The translations under genes were made by a program, and so were the position numbers. The notes beneath the pieces are model-generated. The model saw only the letters and a list, made by a program, of their open reading frames with translations, was not told the DNA's origin and did not search any database. Below are positions 7,646-16,414 of a stretch of 64,000 nt of DNA, one piece after another (the first letter of the stretch is position 1; each line of letters starts with the position of its first letter). Source of the DNA: CAVLDP01 sp963661945 (GTDB lineage: Bacteria; Bacillota; Clostridia; Lachnospirales; Lachnospiraceae). The DNA is taken from NCBI GenBank assembly GCA_963661945.1, contig CAVLDP010000003.1:82450-146449 (forward strand), read 5' to 3'.

Positions 7646-8561
7646 AAGGCATAGATCGAAATATATTTTTGTGGCAGTACTTCTGCTTGTTCTATCATTT
7701 GTTGCCATCATAATAGGCTCGATAGCAAGAGATAGGAAAGCGACCTATTCTTCAGAGAATGGAGAGGATGGCCTAACGATTGTGACCTCCTTCTATCCTA
7801 TGTATATCGCGACTCTTAATATTGTAGATGGAGTAGATGGAATTACGCTTAAGAATCTCTCTGAACCGCAGACTGGCTGCCTTCACGATTATCAGCTGAC
7901 ACCGGAGGATATGATCCTCTTATCTACAGCGGATGTCTTTATTATAAATGGTGGAGGTATCGAGGAATTCTTAATGGATGTGGTGGAAGCCTATCCTGAT
8001 CTTACCATTATTGATACATCAGAAGATGTAGAATTACTCGGGGATAATACGCACATCTGGATGAGCGTGCCTCGCTATGAAAGCCAGGTAAATACTATTG
8101 CCAGGTCCTTGTCAGAGATAGATGTAAGTAATGAGGATGCGTATCTTTCCAATCTGGCCAAGTATGATGAGAAATTGCAATCTCTTATAGAGCGCTCTCT
8201 GAATATTTCTTCTCTTATCGAAGATACTAGAGTTATATCCTTCCACGAAGCATATGAATATCTGGCGGATGATTTCTCACTTGAGATAACTTATACGATG
8301 GATCTTGATGAAGAGAGATCTGTCTCTGCTGGAGAAGTGGCAGAGGTGATCGATAAGATCACACAGGATAATATAAGCGTGATTCTTGCGGAGGAGACCT
8401 ATGGATCCAAGATGGCTGGTATGGTGCAGGAAGAGACAGATGTTAATGTAATCTATCTGGATACGTTAGTTAGATCAAATGACATGGAATATGACAAGGA
8501 TAGTTATGTTGATGTAATGAATCATAATTATGATTTGATAGAAGGTATTTATAAGAGATGA
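7635..8561 (+). CDS. znuA: Zinc/manganese ABC transporter substrate-binding protein, membrane-anchored
   Basis: 308 residues of the cluster A-I metal-binding family. Likely ligands are His84 (CLHDYQLTPED), His140 (NTHIWMS), His204 (ISFHEAYEYL) and the acidic pair at 253-254 (LAEETYGS), the usual ZnuA/TroA set. The N-terminus has a hydrophobic helix (11-28) but no Cys lipobox, so it seems held by an uncleaved anchor rather than by lipid. The ATG at 7635 is chosen because AGAGGAA lies just before it; in-frame alternatives are TTG 7614 and ATG 7620. It overlaps engB by 11 bases and the ATPase gene by 4. Confidence 0.88.
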   Translation: MRSRRHRSKYIFVAVLLLVLSFVAIIIGSIARDRKATYSSENGEDGLTIVTSFYPMYIATLNIVDGVDGITLKNLSEPQTGCLHDYQLTPEDMILLSTADVFIINGGGIEEFLMDVVEAYPDLTIIDTSEDVELLGDNTHIWMSVPRYESQVNTIARSLSEIDVSNEDAYLSNLAKYDEKLQSLIERSLNISSLIEDTRVISFHEAYEYLADDFSLEITYTMDLDEERSVSAGEVAEVIDKITQDNISVILAEETYGSKMAGMVQEETDVNVIYLDTLVRSNDMEYDKDSYVDVMNHNYDLIEGIYKR

Positions 8562-9301
8562 AGAAGATAATTAAGCCATGCGGTTTTCACTGTATTAAGA
8601 TTCAGAATCTTGGTGTGACCTTCGGTGATGAGACTGTGCTTAGAGATGTGAATCTGCATGTTCATTGTGGAACATTAACTACGATCATTGGGCGAAATGG
8701 TGCAGGTAAGTCTACACTGGTTCGTGCAATTCTTGGAGAAGTGCCGCATACAGGATCCATTGATTTTCGTACTACAGAAGATGGACAGGTAAAGACCATG
8801 TCCATTGGCTATGTGCCGCAGACTATCAATATTGAGAAGAATACTCCGATGGATGTCTATGACCTGATTGCAGCCTTTCGCTATAAGACTCCGATCTTCT
8901 TCCGTAAGAAATCAGTTTACGAAGAAATAAGAGAAGCACTTCGTGAATTTGATGCAGAGGATTTGATTGATAAGTCAGTTGGTAATCTATCTGGTGGTGA
9001 ATTACAGAGAGTTCTTCTATCTATGGCTGTGATGGAAGAGCCAAACTTACTACTATTAGATGAGCCGGTTTCTGGAATTGATAAGAATGGTATGGACCTC
9101 TTCTACGAGAAGATGCGATATCTGAAGGAAAATCATGATATGGCCATTATTCTTATTAGCCATGATCTCGATTATGTGAGAGAGTATGCAGATTCTGTGG
9201 TACTTATAGATCAGACGGTTTTGATTAATGGAACTCCGGCTAAGGTCTTTGATTCTCCAGAATTTCATCAGGTATTTGATGTGGAAGGAGGACAAAGATA
9301 A
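8558..9301 (+). CDS. znuC: Zinc/manganese ABC transporter ATP-binding protein
   Basis: 247 residues. Walker A GRNGAGKS (45-52), signature NLSGGELQR, Walker B LLLLDEPVSGID, switch His in LISHD. It energises import together with the preceding binding protein and the following permease, coupled by ATGA and TAATG overlaps. The N-terminus has an unusual CGFHC motif (Cys8, His11, Cys12) ahead of the first strand, which could bind metal. Confidence 0.93.
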   Translation: MKKIIKPCGFHCIKIQNLGVTFGDETVLRDVNLHVHCGTLTTIIGRNGAGKSTLVRAILGEVPHTGSIDFRTTEDGQVKTMSIGYVPQTINIEKNTPMDVYDLIAAFRYKTPIFFRKKSVYEEIREALREFDAEDLIDKSVGNLSGGELQRVLLSMAVMEEPNLLLLDEPVSGIDKNGMDLFYEKMRYLKENHDMAIILISHDLDYVREYADSVVLIDQTVLINGTPAKVFDSPEFHQVFDVEGGQR

Positions 9302-10101
9302 TGGATGCTTTTCAGTATGAATTTATGCAGAATGCATTTCTTGCAGTTCTTCTAATTACACCACTTATGGCAATTCTTGGAACTATGGTAGTTCATAAGA
9401 GGATGGCCTATTTCTCAGATGCATTGGGACATTCCGCTCTTACAGGAATTGCAATAGGGGTCTTGTTTGGATGTGCGGATACCACACTTCCCATGATTCT
9501 ATTTGGTATTATCTTTGCCTGGCTCATTAATCAGATTAGGTTTAAGAGCCCAGCGACAACGGATACCATCATCTCCGTCTTTGCGAGCGGAAGTATGGCA
9601 CTTGGACTTGCAATCCTTAGTAAGGGTGGTTCCTTTAGTCAGTATTCAGCCATGCTTGTTGGAGATATCTTAAGTATCACAAGGCGTGAGATCCTATATC
9701 TTGCAGTTATACTGCTTGTTACAATAATATTTTGGTGCTTGGCACTGAATCAGCTTACAGCAATTAGTATTCATCCGACACTTGCGAAGAGCCGTAACAT
9801 GAAGATGAAGCTAATCGAAGATTTATTTGCGATTCTGATTGCTTGCATGGTTATGCTGTCTATTAAGTGGATAGGAATACTCTTAATTAGTGCACTCTTG
9901 ATTTTGCCTGCTGCAGCCAGTCGAAATATCGCAGAGAATATGCGGCAGTATCATCTGTTTGCTCTTATATTTGCCATGTTTTCTGGCATTGTTGGCCTCT
10001 TCTTATCTTACGATACGAATGTGGCGACTGGACCAATGATTGTTATTGTGGCATCGATTATTTTCTTTGCGACTTACTTATTTGGCAAGAACAAATCATA
10101 A
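9301..10101 (+). CDS. znuB: Zinc/manganese ABC transporter permease
   Basis: 266 residues, about eight hydrophobic segments, ABC-3 family. MAYFSDALGHSALTGIAIG is the cytosolic/early-helix motif typical of ZnuB/MntB proteins, and KWIGILLISALLILPAAASR is the characteristic late helix. Metal specificity (Zn or Mn) cannot be told from the sequence; no Zur or MntR box is evident upstream, and the operon seems to be fed from the engB side. Confidence 0.93.
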   Translation: MDAFQYEFMQNAFLAVLLITPLMAILGTMVVHKRMAYFSDALGHSALTGIAIGVLFGCADTTLPMILFGIIFAWLINQIRFKSPATTDTIISVFASGSMALGLAILSKGGSFSQYSAMLVGDILSITRREILYLAVILLVTIIFWCLALNQLTAISIHPTLAKSRNMKMKLIEDLFAILIACMVMLSIKWIGILLISALLILPAAASRNIAENMRQYHLFALIFAMFSGIVGLFLSYDTNVATGPMIVIVASIIFFATYLFGKNKS

Positions 10102-10121
10102 GGGGATTTTTGGGGGAAGAT

Positions 10122-11204
10122 ATGATTGATGTACGTGGGGCATCGTTAAATGATGTTATTCTCGATTGGATTGATGCGACAGAGGAAGGCGTGAAATACT
10201 TCGAAGAACGTCACATGGAGAATACACCACCAGAGATGATAGCAGAGGTGTCAGGCAGTTGGCTCCATCATAATGGTCCAATCAGGGAGCAGGATGACCT
10301 TGTTAATATTGATTGCTACAACATTTCTGATACGGGCTATATGCGTTATGTTGCCAAGTCCTTGAAGCAGCAGGAGACTTACTTCTGCAGACAGCAGTGT
10401 ACAGCCTCGGCAGAGACGGAATATCATAGGCATGAATATGTGGAAATCGGTTATGTGGTGAAGGGGATTCTTCGTCAGAATATCTTAGGCCAGGAAGAGA
10501 TCTTCCACGAGGGGGAGATTTGTGTCATCGGCCAGAATTCTGTCCATAATGATTATTTGTCCTATGGCGATAATACGATTCTATTTCTTGGAATGTCCAA
10601 TGACCTATTTGAGCGAGCTGACATGTTTGGACAGCCATATAATAAGGCCCAGGACTTCTTCCGTAAGATTGTAATTCAGAGGAAGAAGGACCTTAAGTTT
10701 CTTCGTTTTACACCAAGAGCTGGAGCCAGAGAAGAACTTGAGACGATACTTGCCCTTATTATTCAGGAGAATAGCAATATGCGAGTTGGCTATATGCATA
10801 TTGTGTCTGGCCTCTTAGAGAGGCTGAATGATATCCTCTTTTCGCAGTATCAGATTTCTATGTCCAAGAAAGAACAATCAAAGGTTCGAAAGCTTCTCTT
10901 TGATGATGTGGCATCCTATATTGATGCCAATTATGATACGGTATCGCTGGATGAGCTCTGCCACAGATTCTCTTATAATACTTATTACTTTAACCGATTG
11001 ATTAAGGAAAATACGGGGATGACTTATTCGGAATATCTGTGTATGATTCGCTTGGATAAGGCTGCTTATTTCCTTAAGACCACGAGAGATCCGATTGAGT
11101 CGATTGCCCTTCGGGTAGGATATACGAATCAGGGCTTCTTCTACCAGAAATTCCAGGAACGTTTTCGTGTATCTCCCAAGGCTTATCGAGAGGGGAGAGC
11201 GTAG
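10122..11204 (+). CDS. AraC-family transcriptional regulator with cupin sensor domain
   Basis: 360 residues. An N-terminal linker (~1-95), a cupin-like ligand domain (~100-175; HRHEYVEIGYVVKG and GEICVIGQNSVHN), and two C-terminal helix-turn-helix units (~255-355; VSLDELCHRFSYNTYYFNRLIKE and PIESIALRVGYTNQGFFYQKF are shown here only in part: SLDELCHRFSYN, ESIALRVGYTNQ). The neighbouring kinase and epimerase suggest it senses a pentose or pentulose. The ATG at 10122 is preferred over TTG 10110 because GGGGGA precedes it. An intrinsic terminator ends it. Confidence 0.88.
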   Translation: MIDVRGASLNDVILDWIDATEEGVKYFEERHMENTPPEMIAEVSGSWLHHNGPIREQDDLVNIDCYNISDTGYMRYVAKSLKQQETYFCRQQCTASAETEYHRHEYVEIGYVVKGILRQNILGQEEIFHEGEICVIGQNSVHNDYLSYGDNTILFLGMSNDLFERADMFGQPYNKAQDFFRKIVIQRKKDLKFLRFTPRAGAREELETILALIIQENSNMRVGYMHIVSGLLERLNDILFSQYQISMSKKEQSKVRKLLFDDVASYIDANYDTVSLDELCHRFSYNTYYFNRLIKENTGMTYSEYLCMIRLDKAAYFLKTTRDPIESIALRVGYTNQGFFYQKFQERFRVSPKAYREGRA

Positions 11205-11264
11205 AATTTCTTAGTCATAATTTGTAAGTGTTTTTTGAAGACGAACCATATTAAAGTATTGCTT

Positions 11265-11310
11265 ACCGAATGATATTCCTTCACAATATAGGTATATCAT
11301 TCGGTTTTTT
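11265..11310 (+). terminator. Terminator or attenuator before the FGGY kinase
   Basis: ACCGAATGATAT (11265-11276) pairs perfectly over 12 bp with ATATCATTCGGT (11294-11305); TTTTTT follows. It ends 5 bases before the kinase SD (TGGAGGTG), so it may be a leader attenuator rather than only the end of the regulator transcript. Confidence 0.75.
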
Positions 11311-11326
11311 ATATGGAGGTGAATCG

Positions 11327-12922
11327 ATGGGGGAAGTAAATAACAAGGCTGCAATAGCAGCAGGAGAGACAAGCCTGGGGATTGAGTTTGGCTCTACCAA
11401 CATCAAGGCGGTTCTTATGAATCGGAATTTTGAACCTATTGCATCAGGAAGTCACGGCTGGGAGAATCGCCTGGAAGGTCAGATTTGGACTTATCACATG
11501 TCTGACATTATAGAGGGCATGCAGGATTGCTATCGTAAGCTGAAGGAAGATGTGAAGGACAGATATGATGTGACGCTTACGACAACTGGCGCTATTGGTA
11601 TCTCTGCGATGATGCATGGCTATATGGCGCTGGATCGTGATTGGAATCAGATTGCAGAATTTCGTACTTGGAGGAATACCATCACAGGTGAGGCTGCAGA
11701 GAAGCTGACTGAAGAATTTCAATTTAATATTCCGCAGAGATGGTCGATTGCACATCTCTATCAGGCTATGCTGAATCAGGAGGCAAGCCTTCAGAATCTG
11801 TCACATCTTACGACTCTTGCAGGATATATTCATCATGCCTTAACGAATGAAAATGTAGTTGGAATCGGTGAGGCATCCGGTATGTTTCCAATTGATAGCA
11901 CCGTGAAGTGCTATAAGGATTCCTATGTAGAGAAATTCGATGCACTGAGTAAGAAGGCAGGCTTTGATTTTCATCTGCTTGATCTTTTGCCTTCTGTTGC
12001 CCTCGCGGGAGATAATGCGGGATGCTTAACTTCAGATGGTGCGAGGCTCTTAGATCCTGCGGGAGATTTGCTGGCAGGAATTCCTCTATGCCCGCCAGAG
12101 GGTGATGCAGGAACTGGTATGGTTGCTACGAATTCAGTTCGCGTTCGTACAGGAAATGTATCTGCTGGAACATCAGATTTTGCAATGATTGTAGTAGATC
12201 ATGAACTCTCTCTCCATAGAGAGATTGATATGGTGACGACTCCAGATGGCCTTCCTGTTGCCATGGTTCATTGCAATAATTGCACCTCGGATATAAATGC
12301 ATGGGTGAATCTTTTTGCAGAATTTTCTGAGCTTAGTGGAGGAGAGACGGATAAGGCAAAGCTTTTCCCTATGCTATTTAAGAGCGCTATGGAGGCAGAT
12401 CCAGATTGTGGAGGACTCTTAAGCTACAACTATTTCTCAGGTGAAGGTGTTACTGATATTGATGCAGGTCGTCCAATGTTTCTACGTAAGCCAGATGCCA
12501 AGTTTACACTGGCAAACTTCATGAGATGTCATATTATGTCAGCAATGGCTACGCTTAAGATTGGTCTTGATATATTATCAAAGGAAGAGCAGGTATCGAT
12601 TGATACCATGTATGGCCACGGCGGATTCTTTAAGACACCACTTGTTGGCCAGTCAATTCTTGCTGCTGCTGCGAATGCGCCAATCTCATGTATGGAGACA
12701 GCCGGAGAAGGTGGCCCTTATGGTATGGCACTTTTAGCATCCTTTATGATTTGGAAGGATGATGAGGAAGCGCTGCCGGATTATCTATCGAATAAGGTCT
12801 TTGCTGCTGCCAAGTCTACGACGGTAGAACCAGATATAGAAGCAGTAAGAGGCTTTGATACATTTATGGAGAGCTACAAGCCGACTTTGGAAGCAGAGCG
12901 TCAGGCTGTGATTCATTTCTAG
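11327..12922 (+). CDS. FGGY-family carbohydrate kinase (probable pentulose kinase)
   Basis: 531 residues, FGGY size. The N-terminal phosphate loop is LGIEFGSTNIKAVL (residues 17-30), with Glu where most members have Asp. A glycine-rich adenosine-loop segment (EGGPYGMALLASFM) and TGNVSAGTSDFAM lie in the expected places. The next gene is an L-ribulose-5-phosphate 4-epimerase, so the substrate is probably L-ribulose, L-xylulose or a related pentulose. The ATG at 11327 follows GGAGGTGA; the longer in-frame start at 11270 would run through the terminator hairpin and is rejected. Confidence 0.85.
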   Translation: MGEVNNKAAIAAGETSLGIEFGSTNIKAVLMNRNFEPIASGSHGWENRLEGQIWTYHMSDIIEGMQDCYRKLKEDVKDRYDVTLTTTGAIGISAMMHGYMALDRDWNQIAEFRTWRNTITGEAAEKLTEEFQFNIPQRWSIAHLYQAMLNQEASLQNLSHLTTLAGYIHHALTNENVVGIGEASGMFPIDSTVKCYKDSYVEKFDALSKKAGFDFHLLDLLPSVALAGDNAGCLTSDGARLLDPAGDLLAGIPLCPPEGDAGTGMVATNSVRVRTGNVSAGTSDFAMIVVDHELSLHREIDMVTTPDGLPVAMVHCNNCTSDINAWVNLFAEFSELSGGETDKAKLFPMLFKSAMEADPDCGGLLSYNYFSGEGVTDIDAGRPMFLRKPDAKFTLANFMRCHIMSAMATLKIGLDILSKEEQVSIDTMYGHGGFFKTPLVGQSILAAAANAPISCMETAGEGGPYGMALLASFMIWKDDEEALPDYLSNKVFAAAKSTTVEPDIEAVRGFDTFMESYKPTLEAERQAVIHF

Positions 12923-12931
12923 GAGGATATG

Positions 12932-13633
12932 ATGTTAGAGACACTAAAAGAAGAAGTATACGAAGCAAATCTATTATTGCCAAAGCATGATCTTGTAGTA
13001 TTTACTTGGGGTAATGTCTCAGGCATTGATCGAGAGAAGGGGCTTATGGTAATTAAGCCATCTGGTGTAGAATACGATACGATGAAGCCGTCTGATATGG
13101 TGGTTGTTGACCTTCTAACCGGTGAGAAGGTGGAAGGTGATTTGAATCCATCCTCGGATACAGATACTCATCTTGTGCTCTACCGAGCTTTTTCAAATCT
13201 TGGCGGAATTGTTCATACACACAGTCGCTGGGCAACCTCCTTTGCACAAGCAGGTAGAGGAATTCCTGCTATGGGCACGACGCAGGGAGATTATTTCTAT
13301 GGTGAGGTTCCTTGTACACGTCTTATGACACCAGAGGAGATTGCTGGATCTTATGAGCTTGAGACGGGAAATGTAATCGTTGAGACCTTCCGTGATAGAG
13401 AAATCTCGGCAGATCAGGTGCCAGGTGTTCTTGTGAATTCTCATGGTCCATTTACCTGGGGAATAAGTCCCAAGGATGCAGTACATAATGCTGTGGTTCT
13501 AGAGGAAGTAGCCTTTATGGACTACCATGCACTTAGCCTTTCTCCAGATCGCGGACCTATGCAGCAGGAGCTTCTCAATAAGCATTATCTTAGAAAACAT
13601 GGACCAAATGCTTATTATGGACAGGGCAAATAA
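12932..13633 (+). CDS. araD: L-ribulose-5-phosphate 4-epimerase
   Basis: 233 residues, class II aldolase fold. Zinc ligands His95 and His97 (HTHSRWA) and His171 (NSHGPFTWG), plus Asp76 (SSDTDTH) and Asp120 (QGDYFYG), occupy the same numbers as in the E. coli AraD active site. It interconverts L-ribulose 5-phosphate and D-xylulose 5-phosphate, feeding the pentose phosphate pathway. AGGAGG is 5 bases before the ATG at 12932; an ATG three bases earlier is also possible. Forms an operon with the kinase. Confidence 0.93.
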   Translation: MLETLKEEVYEANLLLPKHDLVVFTWGNVSGIDREKGLMVIKPSGVEYDTMKPSDMVVVDLLTGEKVEGDLNPSSDTDTHLVLYRAFSNLGGIVHTHSRWATSFAQAGRGIPAMGTTQGDYFYGEVPCTRLMTPEEIAGSYELETGNVIVETFRDREISADQVPGVLVNSHGPFTWGISPKDAVHNAVVLEEVAFMDYHALSLSPDRGPMQQELLNKHYLRKHGPNAYYGQGK

Positions 13634-13643
13634 CAATTACTTG

Positions 13644-13652
13644 TGCTATAAT
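13644..13652 (+). promoter_or_regulatory. Extended -10 promoter of the MATE gene
   Basis: TGCTATAAT, a TGn-extended consensus -10, 28 bases before the start codon. No good -35 is seen. Confidence 0.5.
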
Positions 13653-13680
13653 GTTTCTTGCTGTTAGGAGAGTAGACATT

Positions 13681-15033
13681 ATGCGCAAAAATAATAATAA
13701 TCAATCGGTTCTGATGACAGAAGGTTCTATCCCTAGGTTAGTAATTTCTTTCGCAGGACCGATTTTTCTTGGAAATTTATTTCAGCAATTATATAATCTC
13801 GTGGATTCGGTGATTGTAGGGAATTTCGTAGGAGATGACGCTCTTGCGGCTGTTAGTTCTTCCGGCAATCTAATCTTTATGATGATTGGTCTCATCTTCG
13901 GCCTATTCGGCGGTGCCGGAGTTGTGATTGCCAAGTATTTTGGTGCGGAAAGAAATGATTTAGTGCAGAAGGCAATCCATACAACGATAGCGCTTGCTCT
14001 GATTTGTGGAATCATTCTAATGTTTCTGGGCTGGTTCTTAGCGCCGCTTATGCTTCATTGGATGGATACGCCGGATAGAGTAATAGGCCAGTCGATTCTA
14101 TATTTCAGGGTATATTTCCTGGGTGGTATATTTATCTGTCTCTATAATTCTGCCTCTTGTATCTTTCAGGCAGTGGGCGACAGCAAGCATCCAGTCTATT
14201 ATCTGATTATCTCAGCAATCACGAATGTAGTGCTTGATCTTTTCTTTGTGGGATTTCTTGGAATTGGAATTATAGGTGCAGCTCTTGCAACCTGTATATC
14301 ACAGGCGCTTAGTGCAATCCTGTCGATATATCGTCTTACGAAATCAGAGGATGTCTTTAGGGTGCATCTTGGGGAGATTCGCATTCATGGAGATATGATT
14401 GGAGAGATTCTTCGAATGGGTATTCCATCTGGAATTCAGAATTCTGTGATTGGATTTGCCAATGTGGTGGTTCAGGCTAATATCAATTCCTTTGGCGAGC
14501 TTGCAATGGCGGGCTGTGGCGCTTATTCGAAGATTGAGGGCTTCGCCTTCCTGCCAATTACCAGCTTTTCGATGGCCTTAACTACTTTTGTAGGACAGAA
14601 TGTTGGAGCAGGAAAGAAGGAGAGAGTGCATGCAGGAGCTCGCTTTGGAATCTTCTCCGCAATGATCTCTGCGGAAGTAATAGGACTTCTGATCTATGTA
14701 TTTATTCCAGACCTGGTTCGTTTATTTAGCCAGAATCCTGATGTAATCGCCTATGGAACAGAATGGGCTCGTGTGACTGCCTTTTTCTATTTTCTGCTGG
14801 CAGCATCTCATGCGGAGGCAGGAGTACTTCGCGGAGCAGGAAAATCGACGGTACCAATGCTTGTAATGCTGCTCTGTTGGTGCGTAATTCGTGTCACCTA
14901 CATTACAATTATCACAAGCTTTGTCCCGTCGATTACTGTGGTGTTCTATGCATATCCTATTACTTGGAGTTTAAGTACAGCGTTCTTTACGATATATCTA
15001 CTCCTCTATTGGCGAAGGAAAGCGAAGGCGTAG
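13681..15033 (+). CDS. MATE family efflux transporter
   Basis: 450 residues with about 12 membrane segments in two similar halves (GSIPRLVISFAGPIFLGNLF at the start of half one, read as GSIPRLVISFAGP; EILRMGIPSGIQNSV at the start of half two). LYNLVDSVIVGNFVGDDALAAV is the MATE signature of the first helices (core VDSVIVGNFVGD). Exports cationic compounds with Na+ or H+; substrate unknown. ATG 13681 follows AGGAGA; the ATG at 13651 lies in the promoter -10 and is rejected. The 3' end overlaps the convergent CNNM gene by 36 bases. Confidence 0.92.
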   Translation: MRKNNNNQSVLMTEGSIPRLVISFAGPIFLGNLFQQLYNLVDSVIVGNFVGDDALAAVSSSGNLIFMMIGLIFGLFGGAGVVIAKYFGAERNDLVQKAIHTTIALALICGIILMFLGWFLAPLMLHWMDTPDRVIGQSILYFRVYFLGGIFICLYNSASCIFQAVGDSKHPVYYLIISAITNVVLDLFFVGFLGIGIIGAALATCISQALSAILSIYRLTKSEDVFRVHLGEIRIHGDMIGEILRMGIPSGIQNSVIGFANVVVQANINSFGELAMAGCGAYSKIEGFAFLPITSFSMALTTFVGQNVGAGKKERVHAGARFGIFSAMISAEVIGLLIYVFIPDLVRLFSQNPDVIAYGTEWARVTAFFYFLLAASHAEAGVLRGAGKSTVPMLVMLLCWCVIRVTYITIITSFVPSITVVFYAYPITWSLSTAFFTIYLLLYWRRKAKA

Positions 15034-16263
15034 CTTCTCAATGCGCCTTCTTCCAACCTTGGTGACGCGAATGATAACACCCTCTGCGGTAACATAGGTC
15101 TCGCCAACCTTTGGAAAATGGTCGAATAGACCAGTGATATAGCCACCTACTGTATCATAATCCTCGGATTCGAATGGCAGAGGTAGCTCTTGACACAAAT
15201 CTTCTAGATTCATGGAACCTAGAACATCATATTCTGTGTCACTAATCTGAGTCAGATCGTCCTCCTCATCTTCGTCATATTCGTCTCGAATCTCGCCGAC
15301 AAGTTCTTCCAATAGATCTTCTAATGTGATGAGTCCAGCAAGAGCACCATATTCATCCAGCACGATTGCCATAGGGATGGAGTTTAGTCTCATTTCATCG
15401 AAGAGGTCAGAAGTGTTCTTCTGCTCATAGGTGAAATATGCTTCTCGCAGATAGTTGCGAATAGAGAAGTTCTCATCATCCTTCACAAAGATCAAATCCT
15501 TCATATTGAGGATTCCGATAATATGATCCGGATTCTCATCATAGACTGGAATTCGTGTGAGCATTCGCTCCTTGTAGATTTCCATTACCTTATTGTAATC
15601 ATAGTTTACATCGAGAGATGTCATGTCGATTCTTGGAATCATAACTTCCTTTGCAGTAGCATCGGAGAAGTCGAAGAGCTTGTGGATATAATCCTTCTCA
15701 TCTTCTTCAATGACACCATTCTCATGACTAATATCTACCATGGTCTTCAGCTCGTCTTCTGTCATACCATCCGGTTTGTCACTTTTCTTCACACCGAGCA
15801 GTCGAAGGAGTCCCCAAGCCAAGAATTCAACAATATAGATCACTGGGGTCAGAATTACCATTACGCCGTAGATAATAGACGCAATTCGAAGTGAGAGCTT
15901 GGTTGCATGGATTGTGGCATAGGTCTTAGGGGAAATCTCACCGAAGATTAGAATCAGGAAGGTCAGAATACCTGTAGCGATGCCGGCTCCGAAGCTTCCA
16001 AGCAAACGGATTGCAAGGGTTGTTGCCAAGGAAGATGCGGATAGATTCACGATGTTATTGCCAATTAGGATGGCACTAAGCATCTTGCTTCGATCACTGG
16101 TAACCTTAAGAACCATGGCAGCTCTTTTGTTGCCATCCTCAGCAAGGGTCCGCATCTTAACAGATGAGACAGTGGTTAGGGCTGTCTCAGCAGAAGAAAA
16201 GAAGGCTGATAAAGCCAGAAGTACAACAAGAAACAGTAGTTGACGTATCGAGTCCGAGTCCAT
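14998..16263 (-). CDS. CNNM/CorC (HlyC)-type membrane protein with DUF21 and CBS domains
   Basis: 421 residues. DUF21 membrane domain (~1-180, several helices; SAFFSSAETALTTVS is the family motif), a CBS pair (~200-330; VMIPRIDMTSLDVNYD marks the entry, MAIVLDEYGALAGLITLEDLLEELVGEI the second CBS, core DEYGALAGLITLEDL), then a CorC_HlyC domain (~340-421). Such proteins are linked to Mg2+ export or homeostasis; the old name hemolysin C is historical. The start at 16263 has AAGGAGAT before it; the upstream in-frame ATG (16281) would place this SD inside the gene. Confidence 0.9.
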   Translation of the reverse strand: MDSDSIRQLLFLVVLLALSAFFSSAETALTTVSSVKMRTLAEDGNKRAAMVLKVTSDRSKMLSAILIGNNIVNLSASSLATTLAIRLLGSFGAGIATGILTFLILIFGEISPKTYATIHATKLSLRIASIIYGVMVILTPVIYIVEFLAWGLLRLLGVKKSDKPDGMTEDELKTMVDISHENGVIEEDEKDYIHKLFDFSDATAKEVMIPRIDMTSLDVNYDYNKVMEIYKERMLTRIPVYDENPDHIIGILNMKDLIFVKDDENFSIRNYLREAYFTYEQKNTSDLFDEMRLNSIPMAIVLDEYGALAGLITLEDLLEELVGEIRDEYDEDEEDDLTQISDTEYDVLGSMNLEDLCQELPLPFESEDYDTVGGYITGLFDHFPKVGETYVTAEGVIIRVTKVGRRRIEKLRLRFPSPIEE

Positions 16264-16304
16264 AGAAATCTCCTTATTCATTAAATGGTTAAATAGTTCC
16301 TTCT

Positions 16305-16333
16305 ATTATATGTGAGAGGAAGAAAAGGTGCAA
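16305..16333 (-). promoter_or_regulatory. Promoter of the CNNM/CorC gene
   Basis: On the minus strand TTGCAC (16328-16333), 17-base spacer, TATAAT (16305-16310), 41 bases before the start codon. Confidence 0.7.
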
Positions 16334-16370
16334 GAAGCCTCACTTCTTTCTAGGCAGAATTCCTATGGTT

Positions 16371-16379
16371 TGGTATAAT
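16371..16379 (+). promoter_or_regulatory. Extended -10 promoter of the TPR lipoprotein gene
   Basis: TGGTATAAT, TGn-extended consensus -10, 35 bases before the ATG. Divergent to the CNNM promoter about 40 bases away. Confidence 0.5.
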
Positions 16380-16414
16380 GCAATGGAATATATGGTTGGA
16401 ATTGAGGATATATC

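Noticed and set aside
13651..13680. MATE start at the ATG of 13651
   Set aside because: This ATG is formed by the -10 element TATAAT; the ATG at 13681 has the SD.
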